Shown here: positions 10,076-19,156 of the stretch, in pieces | Layout: every line of letters starts with the position of its first letter | Numbering within the stretch: the stretch's first letter is position 1 | DNA from: Chromatiales bacterium 21-64-14 | GTDB lineage: Bacteria; Pseudomonadota; Gammaproteobacteria; 21-64-14 | Assembly (NCBI GenBank): GCA_002255365.1 | Contig: NCBI01000001.1 | Location: forward strand, 186,001 to 250,000 | Direction of reading: 5' to 3' | DNA: 64,000 nt | The notes under the pieces: model-generated | Told to the model about the DNA's origin: nothing | Seen by the model: only the letters and a program-made list of their open reading frames with translations | The model's database searches: none | Made by a program: the position numbers and the translations under genes

Positions 10076-10896
10076 GGATCCTCCTCGCGCCGGTACCCCG
10101 GGTCCGCATCGTCCGCCAGTATCACGGCATCGCGGAAGAACGGATATTTCCGCCAGCCCGCTTCCACCTGTTCCAGTGCGTGGACCGCGGCACCAGGCAG
10201 CCGCAGCAGCAGGAACAGCATCTCGCCCGCGGGCGGATCGAGACCCAGATCGATCAACGCCGCGGCGGCGACCCCAGTCATAGCGAGTGGACAATCCGCG
10301 GCGGCCTCCAGGGCGGCACGCTGCGCCTGGAGCCACGGCAGTGCGCCGCCGGGACTCTGATCCGCCAGATACGCCAGGGTCTGACGCACCGGAGTTGCAC
10401 AACTCGCGCCGTGGGGATCGAATCCCGGCGGGTGCTCCGGCGGCGACCAGATGTCGGCGCGATCTTCGCGCGGCGGACTGCGCAGCCGCTCGCGCCAGGC
10501 GTCGAGATTCCGTCCGCAGGCCACCCAGCCCTCCATCGCCCGATACACCTCATGCGCACCGCCCAATTGGCCGGCCCCCACCGCCAGCGCGGCCATGAGG
10601 CAGGACGCCGCGGTAGACCCGCCGGCGCCGCCGTTCATGGCGGCGCGTACGCTATGATCGCGCGGCCCCGGGTTCGCCAGGGCCACCGCCAGGCCCTCCA
10701 ACAGCCGCGTTAGCGTCTGGTCCGGGCGTTCACCATGGAACAACAAATAAAGGTACTCGGGCCAGCTTCCACGGCCCAGAATATCGCCGTATACGTCGTA
10801 CCCGCGGCAGTAACACACCGCCGCTGCGAAGGGGTTATCGGGTTCCGGCTCCTCTTGCCAGATGCTGGTGTGGATAACCTCGCGCGGCTGGCTCAT
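10072..10896 (-). CDS. Citrate-synthase-like protein, first subunit
   Basis: This 274-residue protein carries short versions of citrate synthase landmarks: CRGYDVYGDILGRGSWPEYLYLLFHGERP (N-terminal domain), DHSVRAAMNGGAGGSTAASCL with the first His region, GQLGGAHEVYRAMEG at the second active-site position, and a C-terminal LALTGVAAAAL-like helix. In canonical enzymes the second active-site His precedes the two glycines (HGGANE); here the order is LGGAHE, so chemistry may differ. It overlaps the ThDP enzyme gene (10893-10896) and the second citrate-synthase-like gene (10072-10075), so the three are tightly co-translated. A lyase or condensing role with a 2-oxoacid-derived partner is inference. 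Confidence 0.74.
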   Translation of the reverse strand: MSQPREVIHTSIWQEEPEPDNPFAAAVCYCRGYDVYGDILGRGSWPEYLYLLFHGERPDQTLTRLLEGLAVALANPGPRDHSVRAAMNGGAGGSTAASCLMAALAVGAGQLGGAHEVYRAMEGWVACGRNLDAWRERLRSPPREDRADIWSPPEHPPGFDPHGASCATPVRQTLAYLADQSPGGALPWLQAQRAALEAAADCPLAMTGVAAAALIDLGLDPPAGEMLFLLLRLPGAAVHALEQVEAGWRKYPFFRDAVILADDADPGYRREEDP

Positions 10897-12818
10897 CGGG
10901 CAGACCTCAGCACCTTCATTCGGGTATGTATGGGGGGAATCTCATCGGGGTCCACGTGCACATCGAGTACCGTCGGGCCATGGCGCCGGCACGCTTCGTC
11001 CACGTCGATCCCACTCAGGTCCCGCGGTAAACGGATAGTGTGCGCCGCGGCACCCATCGCCCGGGCCATGGCACAGAAATCCACCGGCGGCAGTTCATAG
11101 CCAACCGCCTCGGCTCCGCTCAAGCGCTGGCCGTGCTTGACCATCCCCAAGGCGCCGTCGTTGAGCACCACGAACACTACCGGCAGCCGTTCCGCGACCG
11201 CGACCGTCAGTTCCTGACCGTTCATCAGCAGGCTGCCGTCGCCTGTAATGCACACGACCGGCACACCCGGCCGCCCCAGGGCGGTGCCGACGGCTGCTCC
11301 GATGGCCCACCCCATGGGCGCGAACTCCATGCACACGCGGAAAAACCCGCCCTGCGCGGAGCGCTGGCCGGCCATGCGCCGGTCCATCGGATGCAGGTAA
11401 TGCACCGCCCAAGGTACGCTGTTCCCGGTGTCGGCGAGAAACCGGGTGGCCGGGGGGAACCGTTGTGCCAGATCGCGCATCAGGCGCTGGGGTTTGATCG
11501 GGCTGCGTTCGTCCATGCACTTGGGCGCGTCGTCCATCACGAACCCGTGCGGGCTGATACCCTGCCCCAGCGGCAACAGGTGCGGCTCGTGGCGGTCCTG
11601 AAGGACAACAGGGTGAAATGAATCCGGCCGCATCCAGGGATCGGTGGCGCCTTGGTGTTGATGGGCTACACGCGCCAGCAGGCGTTCGAACAAAGCGGCG
11701 ATATCACCTTCCACGTGCAGGACTGCCATGGGCGAGCGCGCAAAATGCTCCGGGGTATCGTCGATGTGGATCAGGCGCCCGTTGAGTAAGGCCTCCTGAT
11801 CCCAAGCGCCAGTGGTCCACTCGCCGAGGGAGGTGCCGATGGCCAGGACCCGGCCCACCCCCGGACCCGTCAGGACCTCCGTTGCACTGGCGTGGCCCGC
11901 GAATCCAAACACGCCACGGAATTGCGGGTGATAGGGACTCACGAGACCCTTGCCATCGGGCGTCGTAACCACCGGCACATCCAGCAGGAGGGCAAGTTCC
12001 AATATCGTTCCCACCGCTGCGCCGCATCCTTGCCCGACGACAAACACCATACGGTGGGCGCGGGTAACTTCCCCATAGAGCAGGTCGAGCGCGGCCAAAT
12101 CCACGGAACGTGGCGCTCTCAGCAGCGCGGGAAGATCGGGCAGGGGCCGCGCGGCCGTCGCCGGGCTGCGCAGTACATCCAGCGGGATGCTTAAGTGGAC
12201 CGGCCCCCGCGGCCTTCGGTGCGCCGCGAGCACCGCGGCCACAAGCTTGTGTTCCAATTGAACCGGATGGGAAACAAGGGAGTTGTACCGCGTACAGTGG
12301 CGGAACATGGACACCGTGTCCACGCCGGTACAGGATGATTCCTGGAACGCCGCGCGTCCAAAGGTATGCAAGGGTGTCTGGGCGGTGAGAACGAGCAGGG
12401 GGATCTCGTTCTCGTAGGCGGCGCAGACCCCGGTGATCAGGTTGGTGGCGCCGGGACCGGTGGTGGCGCAACACACCCCGAGCCGCCCGGTCTCCCGGGC
12501 ATAGCCGTCCGCCATGAACGCGGCGCCGGTCTCGTGGCGGGCCACCACCGCGCGCGGCCCGCCGCGGCGGGCGCTGCGGGCCAGTGCGTTGTAGAGGGGC
12601 TCGATGGCGCCGCCGGGGACGCCAAATACATACTCGACGCCCAGTTGTTCCAGATACTGAATGATCCGGTCCCCGACCTGCGGGGAATCTCCTGGGTGGT
12701 CACTGGCAACCGGCTTCACTTCCGGTGCGTTGTGCGGAATTGGCATCGCGTACGTCCGGCTTGCCCAAGCTCTTGGTTTGTTCTTGTTTATAATCTCCGA
12801 GCTGCGCACGACCTCCAT
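10893..12818 (-). CDS. Thiamine-diphosphate-dependent enzyme, acetolactate synthase-like
   Basis: The product has the three-domain POX/AHAS fold: an N-terminal PYR domain with catalytic Glu in VVARHETGAAFMADGYAR, a central domain, and a C-terminal PP domain with the GDGSLLMNGQELTVAVAERL...ND ThDP/Mg signature. It is 641 residues from the ATG at 12818; an ATG at 12746 (MPIPHNAPEV) gives a more usual N-terminus of about 24 residues before the fold, and the region between is AT-rich, so the shorter start is quite possible. No ilvN-type regulatory subunit is adjacent. Instead it overlaps two citrate-synthase-like genes, which argues for a specialised pathway rather than branched-chain amino acid synthesis. 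Confidence 0.87.
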   Translation of the reverse strand: MEVVRSSEIINKNKPRAWASRTYAMPIPHNAPEVKPVASDHPGDSPQVGDRIIQYLEQLGVEYVFGVPGGAIEPLYNALARSARRGGPRAVVARHETGAAFMADGYARETGRLGVCCATTGPGATNLITGVCAAYENEIPLLVLTAQTPLHTFGRAAFQESSCTGVDTVSMFRHCTRYNSLVSHPVQLEHKLVAAVLAAHRRPRGPVHLSIPLDVLRSPATAARPLPDLPALLRAPRSVDLAALDLLYGEVTRAHRMVFVVGQGCGAAVGTILELALLLDVPVVTTPDGKGLVSPYHPQFRGVFGFAGHASATEVLTGPGVGRVLAIGTSLGEWTTGAWDQEALLNGRLIHIDDTPEHFARSPMAVLHVEGDIAALFERLLARVAHQHQGATDPWMRPDSFHPVVLQDRHEPHLLPLGQGISPHGFVMDDAPKCMDERSPIKPQRLMRDLAQRFPPATRFLADTGNSVPWAVHYLHPMDRRMAGQRSAQGGFFRVCMEFAPMGWAIGAAVGTALGRPGVPVVCITGDGSLLMNGQELTVAVAERLPVVFVVLNDGALGMVKHGQRLSGAEAVGYELPPVDFCAMARAMGAAAHTIRLPRDLSGIDVDEACRRHGPTVLDVHVDPDEIPPIHTRMKVLRSAR

Positions 12819-12829
12819 GTGTATTTAAG

Positions 12830-12842
12830 TCCCGAGTCGGGA
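12830..12842. promoter_or_regulatory. 13-bp palindrome, possible operator upstream of ThDP enzyme gene
   Basis: TCCCGA-G-TCGGGA is a perfect 13-bp palindrome centred 18 bases upstream of the ATG at 12818, in the 258-base gap before the GAF-PAS-GGDEF-EAL gene. An AT-rich tract (TTTAAG, then TATAAT-like bases at 12789-12794) lies nearby. It could bind a repressor controlling the ThDP/citrate-synthase-like operon. No regulator is known, and chance cannot be excluded. Confidence 0.3.
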
Positions 12843-13076
12843 TTTGATCATGCACTACGCTACATTGCAACCGCACCGATACAGGCTCGCCAATCAGGTG
12901 CGCGGCCGCGTGATGGAAAGGTGTCGTCCGCTTGGTCAGATCCATCGTCGCAGCTGGCGTTGACGCGAAAACGGAACACCATCACCGCTGCGACCGGGAA
13001 GCCGCGGTTCGCACCGCGGTTGGTCCATTCATGGGGAAGCATATGCGCGGGTTGGCGGAACCGGATACGCCGGAGT

Positions 13077-15794
13077 TCAATCCGGGACCTCACCCCTGCC
13101 CCCATCGGGGGCGGCAAACGCAGCCCGGCGGTCGGCGGGGTCAAGGCAGCGGGCGTCGCGCAGCATCGCCGCGAGATCCGGCGCGGGAACCGGTCGACTA
13201 AAGTAATACCCCTGGATCCCATCACATCCGTTGGCACACAGGAAACCGATTTGCTGACGGGTCTCCACGCCCTCCGCAATGACTTCGAGTTCCAGGGAAT
13301 GGGCGAGCCCGATGATGGCGCGGGCGATGGCGGCGTGCCCCGCGTGGGTGCATACCTCCTGCACGAACGAACGGTCGATCTTCAGGGTCTGAAGCGGAAA
13401 GCGGTTCAGGTAACTCAGCGACGAGTAACCGGTCCCAAAGTCATCGATGGAAAATTTTACACCGGTCTCGTGCAGGGCCTGCATCACTCGGATATTCTGC
13501 TCGACGTTTTCCATCAGCAGGCTTTCAGTCAGCTCCAGGCCGAGATCGGCCGGATTCAGTCCGGTCTCTTCCAGCACGTGGTGGAACGTACTGGTCAGGT
13601 TGCGCTGGCGGAGTTGCCGCGCCGACAGGTTTACCGTCACCGTGATGGGTGGAAGCCCCGCGTCCCGCCACGCCCGGGCCTGACGGCAAGCCTCGCGCAA
13701 TACCCACTCCCCGATGGGGACGATCAGGCCGGTGTCCTCCGCGACGGGAATGAAATCCCCCGGCGCGACCAACCCCGCCTCGGGGTTCTGCCAGCGGATC
13801 AGCGCCTCGGCGCCACTGATCGCCCCGGTTCCCAGATCCACTTGGGGCTGGTAATAGAGCAGAAATTCCGCCCGCTCCAGGGCATGGCGCAGGCTCGTCT
13901 CCAGCGACATGCGGCGCGCCACGCGGGTGCGCAGTTCCGCCGTGTACAGCCGGTAGGTATTGCGGCCATGTTCCTTGGCGTGATACATCGCGGTATCGGC
14001 ATTCTTCAGCATACCATCTATGTCACGGTCGTCGAACGGGTAGACCGTAATGCCGATACTCGCGGTGATGAACGCCTCGCGCCCACCCACCGAAAACGGG
14101 CTGCTGAACAGGTCCAGCAGGGTGTAGGCGGTGCCGGTCACCGAGTCGATATGACGCACACCCGGCAAAATGATGCCGAACTCATCCCCCCCCAGCCGCG
14201 CCAGGGTGGCGCCGGGCCGCAGGACGGACTGGAGCCGGTCGGCCACCGCCTTGAGGAGAAAATCTCCAAACTCGTGGCTCAGGGTGTCGTTGATCTGCTT
14301 GAACCGGTCCAGGTCCAGGAACAGCAGACCCACCAGCCGCTCGCTGCCCTGCGCCTCTGCCATGGCCTGCTCCAGGCGCGCGGCGAACAATAAACGGTTC
14401 GGCAGGCCTGTCAGATGATCGTAGTGGGCGAGATGGTCGAGCCGCTCCGCCGCCTTGCGCCGGTCCGTGGCGTCGGTGGCCACGCCGATCACACCGCTGA
14501 CCGCGCCCGCGGCATCCCGCAGCGGATGCCACCAGACATCGAAGGATGCGTCGCCCGCGCGGGCCACGGCGTTCACGACCTCACCCGACAAGGCGCGGTG
14601 GAACTGATCCAGGGTCTCGGGGTTGTCCCCGTACAGCTCGTAGATGCTGCGTCCCACCACCTCGCCCGGGGCCAGACCCAGGCGTTCCAGACCCTTACCC
14701 TCGGACAAGGTGAAAATCCCGTTGCGGTCGATGCCGAACAGGACGATGGGCGCCCGGGACACCACCGCATCCAGCCGCTCCTCACTGGTGCGCAGGGCAC
14801 GGCGCGCCCAATCCCGCTCCAGTTCCATGGCGGCACGCACGGCGAAGATCCGCACCAGCGACTGGCCCCACGACGGCGCCGGCAGCGGCTTGGTATCCGC
14901 CACTACGAGCAGGCCCAGCGCGCCGCCCCCGTGGTCGAACAGGGGGATCCCCAGATAGCTGTCGATACCCAGTTCCGCCAGCATCGCATCGTCGGGGTAG
15001 CGCTGCCGGACGCCGGTGGGGTAATAACAGGCGCTGCGACCCACTACCTCCTCGCAGGGCGTCTTGTGCAGGGAATAGGTGAAGTTCTCCAGCAGCCGTC
15101 CACGGTGGCTGACGGCCAAAGTGTGGATCTGATCCGGGTCCGCGCGCCGAACCTCGCTGATCATGGCGAGTTCCACATCCAGCACCTCGACCAAGTGCAG
15201 GACCAGGGCCTGGAAAAACGCCTCCCCGGAGCGGGAAAATACGGTTTCCACGCTCTCCTGAAGGATCCGATCCAGGTCGTTGCGGGCCCCCCGACCCGAT
15301 TGCGTCAGCCCAAACCCGCCCAGAACCGCGGCGAAGTGCCGCGCAAACTGTGCATCGCCGGAGGTGAACGGCGCGCCGTTGCGTTTATTGCAGAGGTAAA
15401 GGGTGCCATGAACCACCCCGGGGGTACCGACCGGCAGCACCAGGAAGTTGCGCAACGCGCTAAGATCCGCAGCCGCGGCGCGGCGCGGGGGGCGGCGATC
15501 CGACGCGACGGCGACATCCGCCTCATCCATGGGCCGGTCCGCCCCAGCGGCACCGGCCCGCTGAAGCAGGGCGCGGATGGTGGCGGGGCGCTGGTGCCCG
15601 AACCCGGTGGCCACAAACCACTCCTGTCCCAACTCGTTCCGCAGGTCAAGTACGCCGTACTCGGCACCTACAGCATCCGTCACCCCCTGGAGCGCTTGGC
15701 GCAGCGGCCGTACCTCGGGCAGGCCCCCGGCGAACAGCTCCGAGAGCCCGGCGATCACCGCGCGTAACCGTTCCCCATACGTCAGATCATCCAT
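13077..15794 (-). CDS. GAF-GAF-PAS-GGDEF-EAL signalling protein
   Basis: This 905-residue soluble protein has two GAF-like domains (about 25-165 and 175-330), a PAS domain (about 335-450), a GGDEF domain (GGDEF at 535-539) and an EAL domain (EAL at 663-665; DDFGTGYSSL later). Both catalytic signatures are intact. The inhibitory RxxD site is missing: the corresponding residues are R526-A529, so product inhibition of any cyclase activity is probably lost. No membrane segment is seen, so it likely senses cytoplasmic ligands, redox or small molecules. It stands alone: the gene ends 258 bases before the ThDP operon and diverges from ettA. Confidence 0.92.
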   Translation of the reverse strand: MDDLTYGERLRAVIAGLSELFAGGLPEVRPLRQALQGVTDAVGAEYGVLDLRNELGQEWFVATGFGHQRPATIRALLQRAGAAGADRPMDEADVAVASDRRPPRRAAAADLSALRNFLVLPVGTPGVVHGTLYLCNKRNGAPFTSGDAQFARHFAAVLGGFGLTQSGRGARNDLDRILQESVETVFSRSGEAFFQALVLHLVEVLDVELAMISEVRRADPDQIHTLAVSHRGRLLENFTYSLHKTPCEEVVGRSACYYPTGVRQRYPDDAMLAELGIDSYLGIPLFDHGGGALGLLVVADTKPLPAPSWGQSLVRIFAVRAAMELERDWARRALRTSEERLDAVVSRAPIVLFGIDRNGIFTLSEGKGLERLGLAPGEVVGRSIYELYGDNPETLDQFHRALSGEVVNAVARAGDASFDVWWHPLRDAAGAVSGVIGVATDATDRRKAAERLDHLAHYDHLTGLPNRLLFAARLEQAMAEAQGSERLVGLLFLDLDRFKQINDTLSHEFGDFLLKAVADRLQSVLRPGATLARLGGDEFGIILPGVRHIDSVTGTAYTLLDLFSSPFSVGGREAFITASIGITVYPFDDRDIDGMLKNADTAMYHAKEHGRNTYRLYTAELRTRVARRMSLETSLRHALERAEFLLYYQPQVDLGTGAISGAEALIRWQNPEAGLVAPGDFIPVAEDTGLIVPIGEWVLREACRQARAWRDAGLPPITVTVNLSARQLRQRNLTSTFHHVLEETGLNPADLGLELTESLLMENVEQNIRVMQALHETGVKFSIDDFGTGYSSLSYLNRFPLQTLKIDRSFVQEVCTHAGHAAIARAIIGLAHSLELEVIAEGVETRQQIGFLCANGCDGIQGYYFSRPVPAPDLAAMLRDARCLDPADRRAAFAAPDGGRGEVPD

Positions 15795-16298
15795 GGTCTC
15801 CGTTCCATTGGCGCCAGTAGACCGTCGCCACCCGCCAATGCCGGCCCGCGCACGGCATCAAACCGACCCAGGTCTACCGTCCTTCGCGGGCATGCAGCAA
15901 CGCCATAGTGCAGCAATTTTCATGCCGAAAAAACACCATGGATCCCGCGGTTACGCTTCGTACGCTGCGCGGTGCGCATCCGGAAACCGCACCGGACTCT
16001 GCCACACCGTCGTCTCGGTCCTCTCATCGCCCGCCGGATCCCCGGCGGTTCAGTGCGCCACGCTGCCCGCCCGGTGGCGTGGCCGCGTCGATTCGACGAT
16101 AATGGCCCGCCCAGGGCGATCCGGCTCCAAACAGTCGCCTGTGTTTTTCATGAAGGGGCGCGGAGGATGGCGAGGTTTACGGCCGCGCGGACGGGCTGGG
16201 TCGATTCCACAGCGCGCGCATACACCGCGGGAACGGCCAACCACCTTCATGATGACTCGGACCGGCTCCTAGGCAACCCACTCTGCGGAACATCAGCA
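15795..16298. other. 504-base divergent intergenic region before ettA
   Basis: No convincing gene is present between the GAF-PAS-GGDEF-EAL gene (minus) and ettA (plus). It must hold both promoters. A GC-rich hairpin (CCGCCGG / CCGGCGG with a four-base loop) lies at 16031-16048 without a T-run. A GATAAT hexamer at 16098-16103 could be a plus-strand -10 box, but the matching -35 (TGGCGT, 17 bases upstream) is poor. Open frames crossing the region lack any recognisable domain. Confidence 0.5.
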
Positions 16299-17969
16299 AT
16301 GGCGCAGTACATCTACACCATGAACGGCGTGGGCAAAGTGGTCCCGCCGAAACGCGAGATCCTCAAGGATATTTCCCTGTCGTTCTTCCCCGGGGCGAAG
16401 ATCGGCGTGCTGGGCCTCAACGGATCCGGGAAATCCACCGTGTTGCGAATCATGGCGGGCGTGGACCCGGAACACCTGGGCGAAGCCCGCCCGCAGCCGG
16501 GCATCCGCATCGGCTACCTCCCCCAGGAGCCCCAGCTCGATCCGGACAAGGACGTACGCGGCAACGTGGAAGACGGGGTGCGCGAACTGAAGGCGCTGCT
16601 GGACCGATTCAACGCCATCAGCATGCGCTTCGCCGAGCCGATGGAAGAGCAAGAAATGAACCAGTTGCTGGCCGAGCAGGCGCAGCTGCAGGACGCCATC
16701 GAGGCCGCCGGGGCCTGGGAGCTGGAGCGCCGGCTGGAGATCGCCGCCGATGCGCTGCGCCTGCCGCCCTGGGACGCGGATGTGACCCGCCTGTCCGGCG
16801 GCGAACGGCGCCGGGTGGCGCTGTGCCGCCTGCTGCTCTCCGGCCCGGACATGCTGTTGCTGGACGAACCCACCAACCACCTGGACGCGGAATCCGTCGC
16901 TTGGCTGGAGCGGTTCCTGGGGGAATACGCGGGCACCGTGGTAGCGGTCACCCATGACCGCTACTTTCTCGACAACGTCGCGGGCTGGATCCTGGAGCTG
17001 GACCGCGGTCATGGGATCCCTTGGGAAGGCAACTACTCCTCCTGGCTGGAACAGAAGGATGCGCGCCTGGCCCAGGAGGAGCGCCAGCAGAGCGCGCACC
17101 GCAAGAGCCTCGAGGCGGAGCTGGAATGGGTGCGCTCCAACCCCAAGGGACGCCATGCCAAGAGCCGCGCGCGCCTCAAACGCTACGAGGAGCTGGCATC
17201 CCAGGAGTTTCAGAAACGCAACGAAGTCCGGGAGATCTACATCCCGCCGGGGCCACGCCTCGGCGACCTGGTGATCGAGGCGCAACAGGTGCGCAAAGGT
17301 TACGGCGACCGTTTGCTGATCGAGGACCTGAGTTTCCACCTGCCCCCCGGCGGAATCGTGGGCATCGTCGGACCCAACGGGGCCGGCAAGACCACCTTGT
17401 TCCGCATGATCGTCGGCCAGGACCAGCCGGATGCCGGCAACATCCGGGTCGGTGAAACGGTGCAGCTCGCCTATGTGGACCAGACCCGTGACGCCCTGGA
17501 CGACACCAAGACGGTCTGGGAAGAGGTCGCGGACGGCCAGGACATCATCACCGTCGGCAAGTTCGAGCTGCCCTCCCGAGCCTACGTAGGACACTTCAAC
17601 TTTAAGGGATCCGACCAGCAGAAGCGCATTGGCGACCTCTCCGGTGGCGAACGCAACCGGGTCCACCTGGCAAAGCTGCTGCGCAGTGGGGGCAATTTGC
17701 TGCTCCTGGACGAGCCCACCAACGATCTGGATGTGGAGACCCTGCGCGCCCTGGAAGAGGCGTTACTGGCGTTTCCGGGCTGCGTCATGGTGATCTCCCA
17801 CGACCGCTGGTTTCTGGACCGGATCAGCACCCACACTCTGGCCTTCGAAGGCGACAGCCAGGTGGTGTGGTTCGAGGGCAACTACACCGACTACGAAGAA
17901 GACCGCAAGGCGCGCTTGGGTGCCGACGTGACACAGCCGCACCGGATCCGCTACCGGAAACTGGCTTAA
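16299..17969 (+). CDS. ettA: Energy-dependent translational throttle protein EttA (ABC-F)
   Basis: This 556-residue protein matches the length of Escherichia coli EttA and begins [19 protein letters not shown] as that family does. It has two ABC ATPase cassettes: Walker [10 protein letters not shown], signature LSGGERRRV and Walker [12 protein letters not shown] in the first; [18 protein letters not shown] and [11 protein letters not shown] in the second. A charged arm/linker lies between them ([20 protein letters not shown]). EttA binds the ribosomal E site and gates entry into the elongation cycle according to the ATP/ADP ratio. The ATG at 16299 is preferred to a longer frame because it aligns with the family start. 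It stands as a single gene, 145 bases before a cation exchanger gene. Confidence 0.96.
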   Translation: MAQYIYTMNGVGKVVPPKREILKDISLSFFPGAKIGVLGLNGSGKSTVLRIMAGVDPEHLGEARPQPGIRIGYLPQEPQLDPDKDVRGNVEDGVRELKALLDRFNAISMRFAEPMEEQEMNQLLAEQAQLQDAIEAAGAWELERRLEIAADALRLPPWDADVTRLSGGERRRVALCRLLLSGPDMLLLDEPTNHLDAESVAWLERFLGEYAGTVVAVTHDRYFLDNVAGWILELDRGHGIPWEGNYSSWLEQKDARLAQEERQQSAHRKSLEAELEWVRSNPKGRHAKSRARLKRYEELASQEFQKRNEVREIYIPPGPRLGDLVIEAQQVRKGYGDRLLIEDLSFHLPPGGIVGIVGPNGAGKTTLFRMIVGQDQPDAGNIRVGETVQLAYVDQTRDALDDTKTVWEEVADGQDIITVGKFELPSRAYVGHFNFKGSDQQKRIGDLSGGERNRVHLAKLLRSGGNLLLLDEPTNDLDVETLRALEEALLAFPGCVMVISHDRWFLDRISTHTLAFEGDSQVVWFEGNYTDYEEDRKARLGADVTQPHRIRYRKLA

Positions 17970-18114
17970 GCCGAATGACGCTTACGTAAGACCCATCGGA
18001 CAGCACGATTCAGGATACACCGCGGGAGTCTGCCCGATCCCGCGCGCGCAGCTGGGGACCCCGCCGTTCGGCGCGGAACCGCGGCAGGACCCCCAACCGG
18101 ATTCGGAAACGCCG

Positions 18115-19140
18115 ATGTTCGCCTATCTGGACTTGCTTATCTCGCTGCTGGTGATCCTGGTGGCAGCGGAAGTATTCACCAACGCGCTCGAACACCTGGG
18201 CCAACGGCTCGGCATCTCCGAGGGGATGACCGGCTCGGTGTTCGCGGCGGTGGGCACCGCCCTACCGGAGACCACGGTCCCCCTGCTGGCGGTGTTTGCG
18301 GGGACTGCCAATGTGCGCGTGAACCACGAGATCGGCGTGGGCGCGATCCTCGGCGCGCCGCTCATGCTCTCCACCCTTTCACTGTCCCTGCTGGCGCTGA
18401 CCACCCTCAGGCGCCGCGGAATCCACGGGGCGTTCCGGCCCGAGCCCAGTGGGCTGACCCGGGACCTGAACTTCTTCCTTATGGTGTTCTCCGTCGCCGG
18501 AGCGGCATTGTTCGTGCCGCCGCAGGCCGCGGCCCTTCGCGTGAGCATCGCCATCATCCTGGTAACCAGCTACTTCGTGTACCTGCTGCTGACGCTGCGC
18601 GCCTCCAGCGCGCTGGTGGAAAGGGGGCACGCAACCGAGGCCCACGCGCCGGTGCTGCTGGCACGCATCGGTTTGCCGGAGAATCTGGCGGTAATCCTGG
18701 CGCAATTGGCACTGGGCTTGGGGCTGCTGGTGGGCGGGGCAAAGGGATTCATCTATGGGGTCGAACGGATATCCGAAGCCTTGGGGATTTCCGCACTGCT
18801 GCTGTCCCTGGTGATCGTCCCCATCGCGACCGAGCTCCCGGAAAAGGTCAACAGCGTGCTGTGGGTTCGCCGCGGCAAGGACACCCTGGCGTTCGGCAAC
18901 ATCACCGGGGCGATGGTGTTCCAGGGGTCTCTACTCACCGCGTTGGGCATCACCCTGACCCCATGGGTGCCCCAGCGCGAGGTGCTGGGCGCCGTGGGCA
19001 TCGCCCTGCTGGCCGGGCTTTGGTTGCGTTGGCGTGTCGGCCGTGGTGACCTGCGCGTCTGGCACCTGCTGGTAAACGGCGCCCTGTACATCGCGTATAT
19101 CGTCCTGGCATTCTGGATGCGGACCCCGGGAGCGGGCTGA
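18115..19140 (+). CDS. CaCA-family sodium/calcium exchanger-like membrane protein
   Basis: This 341-residue protein has about ten hydrophobic segments and two alpha-repeat signatures in inverted-topology halves: VFAAVGTALPETTVPLLA (about residues 41-58) and VIVPIATELPEKVNSVLWV in the second half, each carrying the essential Glu after Pro. These match YrbG/Na-Ca exchangers, which export Ca2+ or other cations using Na+ or H+ gradients. The first motif is GTALPE instead of the common GTSLPE, and the second is ATELPE. Ion specificity cannot be assigned. It ends 16 bases before a convergent kinase gene. Confidence 0.88.
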   Translation: MFAYLDLLISLLVILVAAEVFTNALEHLGQRLGISEGMTGSVFAAVGTALPETTVPLLAVFAGTANVRVNHEIGVGAILGAPLMLSTLSLSLLALTTLRRRGIHGAFRPEPSGLTRDLNFFLMVFSVAGAALFVPPQAAALRVSIAIILVTSYFVYLLLTLRASSALVERGHATEAHAPVLLARIGLPENLAVILAQLALGLGLLVGGAKGFIYGVERISEALGISALLLSLVIVPIATELPEKVNSVLWVRRGKDTLAFGNITGAMVFQGSLLTALGITLTPWVPQREVLGAVGIALLAGLWLRWRVGRGDLRVWHLLVNGALYIAYIVLAFWMRTPGAG

Positions 19141-19156
19141 AGCGGCGCCGCAAGGC

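Noticed and set aside
12789..12794. Perfect TATAAT on the plus strand
   Set aside because: No matching -35 at 16-18 bases and no plus-strand gene downstream.
12366..14393. 675-codon plus-strand frame across the ThDP and GGDEF-EAL genes
   Set aside because: It is antisense to two clear proteins and shows no recognisable motif.
14415..15767. 450-codon plus-strand frame opposite the GAF-PAS gene
   Set aside because: Antisense shadow; the minus strand carries GAF and PAS domains over the same region.
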